Positions 1-4,095 of a stretch of 5,842 bases of DNA are shown piece after piece. The notes under the pieces were generated by a model that was not told the origin of the DNA, ran no database searches, and saw only the letters and a program-made list of their open reading frames with translations. Source of the DNA: Gammaproteobacteria bacterium (GTDB lineage: Bacteria > Pseudomonadota > Gammaproteobacteria > UBA9214); NCBI GenBank assembly GCA_030632175.1, contig DAOVVG010000165.1:1-5842 (forward strand), given 5' to 3'. How positions within the stretch are numbered: position 1 is the first letter of the stretch; each line of letters starts with the position of its first letter. A program made the translations under genes and the position numbers.

Positions 1-566
1 CCACCAGCCTTGATGGCAGTTGCCCGGTGTTTGGCTTCATCCGTCTTCATTTGTTCCAGAATGGCGTGAGACTTGTTGTCCTCCCCGGGCAGGCGCTGCA
101 GGTGTCCTTCAAGATGTTTTACCACCTGTGCTTCTGTTTCCGCCAGGAAGCCCAGACTCCACTTGTCACCGAGTATTCCCGAGGCGGCGCCTATTGCCAG
201 TGAGCCGGTATACCAGACCGGGTTCAGCAGGCTGGTGTGCCCTCCCAGTTCATGGATGCGTTGCCGGCACCAGGCGAGGTGATCATTTTCCTCGATAGCG
301 GCCTGTGTCATTTTTGATCGGGTGTCGCGGTTGCGTGCGGTCAGTGCCTGTCCCTGGTAGAGGGCCTGTGCACACACTTCACCGGCATGATTAACGCGCA
401 TCAGGCGGATGCTGTCCGCCTTCTCGGTTGCAGTGAGTTCACCCTCCGTGGCGGGCTCAGCCGGATTTTCTCGCCCGGAGCCGGTTGGCTTGCCGAACAC
501 GGTGCGCATGGCCTGGTCGGCCTGGGCAATACACTGGTCGATAAACGACTGATTACGTCCTGACAT
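1..566 (-). CDS. coq7: Coq7-family demethoxyubiquinone hydroxylase, 3' end cut by window edge
   Basis: This di-iron monooxygenase hydroxylates the demethoxy-ubiquinone intermediate, a late step of ubiquinone biosynthesis, at the inner face of the cytoplasmic membrane. The reverse-strand reading gives 188 codons without a stop; the family is usually about 210-215 residues, so roughly 25 are missing. The carboxylate/histidine ligand set of the ferritin-like fold is visible in order: E63 in NHAGE, E93 and H96 in EENDH, E145 in ETEAQV, and E177 and H180 in DEAKH. A hydrophobic segment around residues 117-132 (VWYTGSLAIGAASGIL) fits the membrane-associating helix region. The ATG at 566 is chosen because it gives a normal-length N-terminal extension before NHAGE. 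No Shine-Dalgarno sequence precedes it. The gene is divergent from the ferredoxin-like gene with an 81-base gap. Function assignment is confident; only the C-terminus is unseen. Confidence 0.95.
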   Translation of the reverse strand, partial: MSGRNQSFIDQCIAQADQAMRTVFGKPTGSGRENPAEPATEGELTATEKADSIRLMRVNHAGEVCAQALYQGQALTARNRDTRSKMTQAAIEENDHLAWCRQRIHELGGHTSLLNPVWYTGSLAIGAASGILGDKWSLGFLAETEAQVVKHLEGHLQRLPGEDNKSHAILEQMKTDEAKHRATAIKAG

Positions 567-647
567 GCGGTTAAGATAGCATGATTCTGTAAGCGCAGCC
601 TGCGGGCGCTTTTTCCTGTGTCTGGACCGAAGGTACTGTTACAAAGT

Positions 648-956
648 ATGTCCTATTACCAGTATCACGTGTTTTTCTGTACCAACTTGCGGGCTGATGG
701 CAGTGACTGCTGCCAGCGCTTTGGCGCACAGGAACTGCGTGATTACGCCAAGCAGCGCTGTAAGGCGTTGGGTCTTACCGGCAAGGGCAGGGTAAGGATT
801 AATACTGCCGGGTGTCTGGACCGCTGCGCAGAGGGCCCGGTGATGGCCATTTATCCGGAAGCGGTGTGGTATACCTATATAGACCGGGAAGACATCGACG
901 AGATTATTGAAGAACACCTGCAAAACGGGCGGATAGTGGAGCGCCTGACAATCTAG
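648..956 (+). CDS. Thioredoxin-like [2Fe-2S] ferredoxin
   Basis: A 102-residue soluble protein of the thioredoxin-fold [2Fe-2S] ferredoxin family (COG3411 type, related to NuoE-like domains). It opens with YYQYHVFFCTN, where C11 is the first cluster ligand. C21 or C22 supplies the second ligand, and the pair C56 and C60 in AGCLDRC completes the cluster. The GPVMAIYPEAVWY segment (residues 63-75) and the acidic C-terminal helix DREDIDEIIEEHL are typical of the family. Such proteins carry single electrons; the partner is not known from sequence. An in-frame GTG at 618 would add ten residues, but ATG 648 is preferred because the family starts just before the YxxHVFFCTN strand and a purine-rich GAAGG lies at 629-633, admittedly 14 bases upstream. 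No terminator directly follows the stop codon. The gene next door, divergent, is coq7, an electron-requiring di-iron enzyme. Confidence 0.88.
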   Translation: MSYYQYHVFFCTNLRADGSDCCQRFGAQELRDYAKQRCKALGLTGKGRVRINTAGCLDRCAEGPVMAIYPEAVWYTYIDREDIDEIIEEHLQNGRIVERLTI

Positions 957-1025
957 AGCCTCTTTTAGAAAATATATAATCTATTGTATTTATTGATTAT
1001 TCTTTGTTTTTCAGGTTTTGCACGG

Positions 1026-1041
1026 TTGTATGTCTGTACAA
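1026..1041. promoter_or_regulatory. Short inverted repeat, possible operator
   Basis: The sequence TTGTA-N6-TACAA is a perfect 5-base inverted repeat ending 7 bases before the TTGACA box at 1049. Its half-site spacing of about one helical turn would suit a dimeric transcription factor regulating the promoter that follows. No regulator can be named: it resembles, but does not match, the CTGT-N8-ACAG consensus of LexA. A 5-base repeat in an AT-rich region could be chance. Confidence 0.25.
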
Positions 1042-1048
1042 TCGCCTA

Positions 1049-1077
1049 TTGACAAGTAAGGAATTATATTAGAAGAT
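1049..1077 (+). promoter_or_regulatory. Candidate sigma-70 promoter for the small RNA
   Basis: A perfect -35 hexamer TTGACA sits at 1049-1054. At the ideal 17-base spacing the -10 position is GAAGAT (1072-1077), which keeps the important A2, A5 and T6. A better-looking GATACT (1075-1080) lies at 20 bases, and TATATT (1065-1070) is too close. Initiation near 1083-1085 would coincide with the base of the first hairpin of the following RNA candidate. The AT-rich tract upstream (961-1020) could act as an UP element. The weak -10 box limits confidence. Confidence 0.45.
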
Positions 1078-1083
1078 ACTAAC

Positions 1084-1180
1084 ACGCTGATTGGCCTGCC
1101 CCCCTATTTGGCCGGTCAGCGCTCCTCCACCTCCCCCAAGGGAGGTTTTCCAAGCGCGGTTTTTAACCGCGCTTTTTTTT
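1084..1180 (+). ncRNA. Candidate small regulatory RNA with three hairpins and C-rich unpaired segments
   Basis: No protein reading explains this stretch, but it folds very regularly on the plus strand. Hairpin 1 pairs 1085-1096 with 1110-1121 (12 pairs including two G-U), and its 13-base loop carries six consecutive C (1099-1104). A single-stranded linker CTCCTCC (1122-1128) follows. Hairpin 2 pairs ACCTCCC (1129-1135) with GGGAGGT (1140-1146) around a CCAA loop and is followed by four T. Hairpin 3 is a strong intrinsic terminator. The G-U pairs in hairpin 1 mean it is stable as RNA of this strand but not of the other. C-rich loops and CCUCC segments complementary to Shine-Dalgarno sequences recur in known trans-acting RNAs such as Xanthomonas sX13 and the alphaproteobacterial CCUCCUCCC-motif RNAs; homology to these is not claimed. 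Alternatively it is the 3' end of a long ferredoxin transcript. The 5' end is inferred from the promoter and stem base. Confidence 0.55.
1152..1180 (+). terminator. Strong intrinsic terminator upstream of rplM
   Basis: A perfect 10-base stem AAGCGCGGTT (1152-1161) and AACCGCGCTT (1165-1174) with a TTT loop runs into eight consecutive T (1173-1180). It lies 195 bases beyond the ferredoxin stop codon, with a promoter-like site in between, so it more likely ends the small RNA than the ferredoxin mRNA, although it would stop both. It also insulates the downstream ribosomal-protein operon. Confidence 0.88.
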
Positions 1181-1230
1181 GTCTGCAGGAAAGAGAATCC
1201 GGGAATACAGCGCATTCGGGCACAGAAACC

Positions 1231-1259
1231 TTGTAAGTTACAGGCGTCTTTTGTAACAT
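1231..1259 (+). promoter_or_regulatory. Probable sigma-70 promoter of rplM-rpsI
   Basis: A -35 box TTGTAA (1231-1236) and a -10 box TAACAT (1254-1259) are separated by exactly 17 bases; four of six positions match in each. The sequence after the -10 box, CCTCGC, is a GC-rich discriminator of the sort found at stringently controlled ribosomal promoters. Initiation near 1266 would leave a leader of about 33 bases before rplM. The terminator just upstream makes an independent promoter here necessary. Confidence 0.55.
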
Positions 1260-1298
1260 CCTCGCTCTTTGATTTCGCATGATCCAGAGTTAATACGC

Positions 1299-1727
1299 AT
1301 GAAGACATTTTCTGCAAAAGCACATGAAGTGAATCGCGACTGGTATGTCGTTGATGCTGAAGGTAAAACACTAGGCCGCCTGGCCTCGGAAGTGGCACGA
1401 CGTCTACGCGGGAAGCACAAACCCGTCTATACACCGCATGTTGATACAGGCGACTATATTATTGTTGTGAACGCTGACAAGGTGCACGTCACCGGTAACA
1501 AGGCGTCCGACAAGATCTATTATCATCACACTGGTTACATTGGTAATTTGAAATCGGCCAGTTTCGAGCAAATGCAGGTGAAGGCACCCGGCAGGGTTAT
1601 TGAACTGGCAGTCAAGGGTATGTTGCCGAAAAACCCGTTGGGTCGGGCCATGTATCGCAAGCTCAAGGTATATGCAGGTCCTGATCACAATCACGCGGCC
1701 CAGCAGCCAAAACCACTGAATTTTTAA
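1299..1727 (+). CDS. rplM: 50S ribosomal protein L13
   Basis: An early-assembling protein of the large ribosomal subunit. The 142-residue product has the same length as the Escherichia coli protein and matches it closely as I recall it, beginning MKTFSAK and ending HNHAAQQP plus a short tail. Signature stretches are GRLAS (26-30), LRGKHK (36-41), YTPHVDTGDYIIVVNADKV (44-62), YYHHTGYIG (74-82) and the later AVKGMLPKNPLGR. A TTG ten codons upstream keeps the frame open, but the ATG at 1299 matches the family's N-terminus exactly. The ribosome binding site is weak (AGAG at 1286-1289). The gene leads the rplM-rpsI operon, and in Escherichia coli L13 can repress its own operon; no leader structure supporting this is evident here. 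Confidence 0.98.
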   Translation: MKTFSAKAHEVNRDWYVVDAEGKTLGRLASEVARRLRGKHKPVYTPHVDTGDYIIVVNADKVHVTGNKASDKIYYHHTGYIGNLKSASFEQMQVKAPGRVIELAVKGMLPKNPLGRAMYRKLKVYAGPDHNHAAQQPKPLNF

Positions 1728-1778
1728 TCAATAGCAGACTGACAGCCGAACCATGGCGTTAGCAACAGGAAGCCCAGA

Positions 1779-2168
1779 ATGAGCGAGACCCTATACAGTA
1801 CCGGACGCCGTAAGACCTCCACCGCACGCGTTTTTCTGCGCAAGGGCAAAGGCGATATAACCGTTAACAAGCGTCCACTCGATATTTACTTTGGCCGCGA
1901 GACTGCCCGCATGATCGTGCGCCAGCCACTGGAAACTTCAAACTTACTGGATAACTTTGATATTACCGTGACCGTCAGGGGCGGCGGTATGAGCGGACAG
2001 GCAGGTGCCATTCGCCATGGTATTACCCGTGCATTGATGAAGTATGACAGTGAGCTGCGTCCGACACTGAGACGTGCAGGTTTCGTGACGCGCGATGCCC
2101 GCCAGGTGGAGCGTAAGAAAGTTGGCCTGCACAAGGCCCGCCGTGCACCGCAGTTCTCCAAACGTTAA
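1779..2168 (+). CDS. rpsI: 30S ribosomal protein S9
   Basis: A protein of the small-subunit head whose C-terminal tail reaches the P-site tRNA. The 129-residue product is one shorter than Escherichia coli S9 and ends with the invariant SKR, here in PQFSKR. Other diagnostic stretches are STGRRKTSTARVFL near the start, the YFGRETARMIVRQPLE segment, GGGMSGQAGAIRHGITRAL and the basic RDARQVERKKVGLHKARR tail. The start at 1779 is supported by AGGAAG at 1767-1772, a good Shine-Dalgarno at normal spacing. It lies 51 bases after rplM with no terminator between them, so the two are co-transcribed. A tRNA gene begins 9 bases after its stop. Confidence 0.98.
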   Translation: MSETLYSTGRRKTSTARVFLRKGKGDITVNKRPLDIYFGRETARMIVRQPLETSNLLDNFDITVTVRGGGMSGQAGAIRHGITRALMKYDSELRPTLRRAGFVTRDARQVERKKVGLHKARRAPQFSKR

Positions 2169-2177
2169 GCCGCTTAT

Positions 2178-2251
2178 TGGCGGATCGTCTAACGGCAGGA
2201 CAGTGGTCTCTGACACCACTAATCTAGGTTCGAATCCTAGTCCGCCAGCCA
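2178..2251 (+). tRNA. tRNA-Gln (anticodon CUG)
   Basis: All four arms pair. The acceptor stem is TGGCGGA (2178-2184) with TCCGCCA (2241-2247), the D stem is GTC/GAC, and the anticodon stem is GTGGT/ACCAC around loop CTCTGAC. The T arm is CTAGG-TTCGAAT-CCTAG. Position 33 is T and the anticodon is CTG, reading the glutamine codon CAG. The U1-A72 pair and G73 discriminator are the known identity elements of glutaminyl-tRNA. The terminal CCA is encoded (2249-2251). There is no room for a promoter between rpsI and the tRNA, so it is likely cut out of the ribosomal-protein transcript. Confidence 0.96.
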
Positions 2252-2257
2252 TAAATG

Positions 2258-2283
2258 AAACCCGCCGGAAGGCGGGTTTTTTT
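2258..2283 (+). terminator. Intrinsic terminator of the rplM-rpsI-tRNA operon
   Basis: AAACCCGCC (2258-2266) pairs with GGCGGGTTT (2271-2279) around a stable GGAA tetraloop, and the 3' arm merges into seven T (2277-2283). It starts 6 bases after the tRNA CCA end. Confidence 0.93.
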
Positions 2284-2331
2284 ATGGGGCCCTGGATGAG
2301 AACATGCGGAGCGTAACGACGGCGGCCCGCC

Positions 2332-3999
2332 ATGAATAGTACGCAAGCAGCCGAATGCAAGTCGCGCGCCGACACTCTTGCCGAGCAGGGCGAAACCGAA
2401 CTGGCAATACAGACCTACCGTCAGGCCCTTGAACTCAAGGACGACTACTTCGAAGTCCATGCTAACCTGGGCAATCTACTGGTTGATGCCGACCGGATAG
2501 ATGAGGCGCTTTCTCACTACCGCAAGGCTGTTCAACTGCGCCCGGACATTGCTGAACTGCATGACAATCTCGGCAATGCGCTACGTCTCGGCGGTGATCC
2601 CTATTCGGCACTGGCTGCTCACGACAGGGCTCTGCAGCTAAAGCCGGGACTGATCGAAGCGCACATCAACAGGGGAAATGCGCTTAACGACCTCAGACGC
2701 CAGGATGAAGCGGTCGAGGAATTCACCCGGGTGCTGAATGCAGACCCAACGGTACCGGAAGCCCACTTCAATCTTGCCGTTGCACTGCACTTCCAGGGGA
2801 ATATAAATGCCGCACTCGAACATTACCGTGAAGCGTTACACCTGAAACCGGATTTCATGGCGGCGGTGCTGGGTGCAACCGAGGTGCTTGACAGGCTGGG
2901 TGAGGCAGAATCCGCGCGAAAACAACTGCAACCCTTTGCAGACAGGCGTAGCCGGGATGTGTTTATAGCGATTGCCTATGCCAGCCTGGCCGGTAACGAT
3001 AACGAACGACGCGAATCAATTGCTGACCTGGAATGCCTGCTAGGCGATAAAAAAGCCGACCGGAATGTAAAGCGCAGAATATATTTCAGGCTGGGTGCGC
3101 TTTACGATGAAATGCAGTCATATGATATTGCGTTTGAAAATTACCGTCAGGGCAACGGGCTGGTCAGGGGAGGGTTTGATCGTACCGGCAGTCTGCAGGA
3201 CATCGAAAGGCTCATCGACGCATTTAGTCCACAAAACTTCCGCTCGTTACCCAGGGCAACAAACGATTCGGATCTTCCTGTCTTTATTGTAGGGCTGCCC
3301 CGGGCCGGCAAAACCCTCGTCGAAGAGATGCTTGCCAGTCATCCGCAGGTAACCGGGGCAGGTGAGTTGGCAGATGTTACAAACATCATGCATGCAATAG
3401 AAAGGGTTACAGGAAAAGATTTTCCGCTGGGTATAGACAAGCTGCCAGTCAGCAAGCTTGATGAATATGCCAACGAATATCTGGCAAAGCGGAAAGCCGG
3501 CGCATTTCAGGGAACCACGTGCGTTGTGGACACCATGCCGGGTAATTACCAGTACCTGGGCCTGATCAGGATGCTGTTCCCGCGTGCGTACATCATCCAC
3601 TGCAGACGCAATCCGCTGGATCAGTGTCTTGAGTGTTATTTCAAGAACTTTCTACGTGGTCATAATTATGCCTACACAGCCAGCCTGGACGATCTGGCAT
3701 TCATGTACATGCATTACTCACGGCTCATGCGTCACTGGAAAGAGACACTTGAATTGCCAATGCTGGAAGTCCGGTATGAAGCACTGGTGCAGCAACCGGA
3801 AGCTGCCTGCAGGGAACTGCTGGAGTTTGTCGGTCTGGCCTGGGATCCGCAATGTCTGGATTTTCATCAGCCAGGGAATTCACGGGTAGTGAAAGGCCAG
3901 GAGATCCATGAGCCTGTTCATACCCGTTTTATCGGGCGCTGGCAAAACTATGAACAGCACCTTCTGCCTTTGGCGGAGGCATTAACCCCGTATTTGTGA
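2332..3999 (+). CDS. TPR-repeat protein with a divergent sulfotransferase-type domain
   Basis: A 555-residue two-part protein. Residues 6-175 form five tandem TPR units of 34 residues (GNLL..A.R..EA...Y..A..L.P), with degenerate repeats to about 275; these normally bind partner proteins. Residues 314-555 are a P-loop sulfotransferase-like domain. In order it shows VFIVGLPRAGKT (317-328), GAGEL with the likely catalytic-base E345, DTMPGN (400-405) and HCRRNPLDQCLECYF (423-437). The fold fits PAPS-dependent sulfotransferases, but key positions differ: the usual PRSGTT is PRAGKT, the usual DKMP lysine is T401, and the 3'-phosphate-binding serine is E434. Whether it transfers sulfate is therefore doubtful. 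There is no signal peptide. The ATG at 2332 is the only start after the in-frame stop at 2314; GGAG at 2308-2311 is too far to be a normal ribosome site. The gene is convergent with a second TPR-sulfotransferase. Confidence 0.85.
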   Translation: MNSTQAAECKSRADTLAEQGETELAIQTYRQALELKDDYFEVHANLGNLLVDADRIDEALSHYRKAVQLRPDIAELHDNLGNALRLGGDPYSALAAHDRALQLKPGLIEAHINRGNALNDLRRQDEAVEEFTRVLNADPTVPEAHFNLAVALHFQGNINAALEHYREALHLKPDFMAAVLGATEVLDRLGEAESARKQLQPFADRRSRDVFIAIAYASLAGNDNERRESIADLECLLGDKKADRNVKRRIYFRLGALYDEMQSYDIAFENYRQGNGLVRGGFDRTGSLQDIERLIDAFSPQNFRSLPRATNDSDLPVFIVGLPRAGKTLVEEMLASHPQVTGAGELADVTNIMHAIERVTGKDFPLGIDKLPVSKLDEYANEYLAKRKAGAFQGTTCVVDTMPGNYQYLGLIRMLFPRAYIIHCRRNPLDQCLECYFKNFLRGHNYAYTASLDDLAFMYMHYSRLMRHWKETLELPMLEVRYEALVQQPEAACRELLEFVGLAWDPQCLDFHQPGNSRVVKGQEIHEPVHTRFIGRWQNYEQHLLPLAEALTPYL

Positions 4000-4015
4000 T
4001 GGCTGCAGAGTGTTG

Positions 4016-4087
4016 TGTAGGAGCGGACCGTGTCCGCGATGGGTTCTTAAACAGTTAAACAAATCGCGGACAAGGTCCGCTCCTACA
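4016..4087. repeat. Pair of inverted REP-like hairpins between convergent genes
   Basis: Two 25-base arms, 4016-4040 and 4063-4087, are inverted copies of one another with a single mismatch, separated by 22 AT-rich bases. Each arm also contains its own hairpin: GCGGAC-CGT-GTCCGC (4023-4037) and GCGGAC-AAG-GTCCGC (4066-4080). The motif TGTAGGAGCGG followed by a GC hairpin is the layout of REP elements in Pseudomonas and other gammaproteobacteria, where inverted pairs form BIMEs mobilised by a REP-associated Y1 transposase (RAYT). The position between two convergent stop codons (17 bases from one, 9 from the other) is typical. The pair could fold into one long cruciform and act as an mRNA 3'-end stabiliser or a two-way terminator, though it lacks T tails. 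Confidence 0.85.
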
Positions 4088-4095
4088 GGTAAGGA

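Noticed and set aside
20..298. Plus-strand open frames within the coq7 region
   Set aside because: They are antisense shadows; the reverse strand encodes a protein with all the Coq7 metal ligands.
591..614. AAGCGC / GCGCTT 6-base hairpin followed by five T upstream of the ferredoxin gene
   Set aside because: The loop is 9 bases and the stem short, and it sits between two divergent starts where no plus-strand transcript needs ending. It could be an attenuator but support is weak.
952..969. Hairpin overlapping the ferredoxin stop codon (TCTAGAG with CTTTTAGA region)
   Set aside because: The stem is AT-rich with G-U pairs, and no T run follows it, so it is not a convincing terminator.
975..980. 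Perfect TATAAT in the AT-rich stretch after the ferredoxin
   Set aside because: The nearest -35-like hexamer (CTGACA at 945-950) is 24 bases away, too far; in such AT-rich sequence the hexamer is expected by chance.
1091..1282. Open frame of 63 codons on the plus strand over the small RNA
   Set aside because: It crosses a strong terminator and the rplM promoter, has no ribosome binding site and gives a low-complexity proline-rich peptide.
1944..2375. Minus-strand 143-codon open frame across rpsI, the tRNA and the terminator
   Set aside because: It runs through a tRNA and a terminator on the other strand, so it cannot be a sensible gene.
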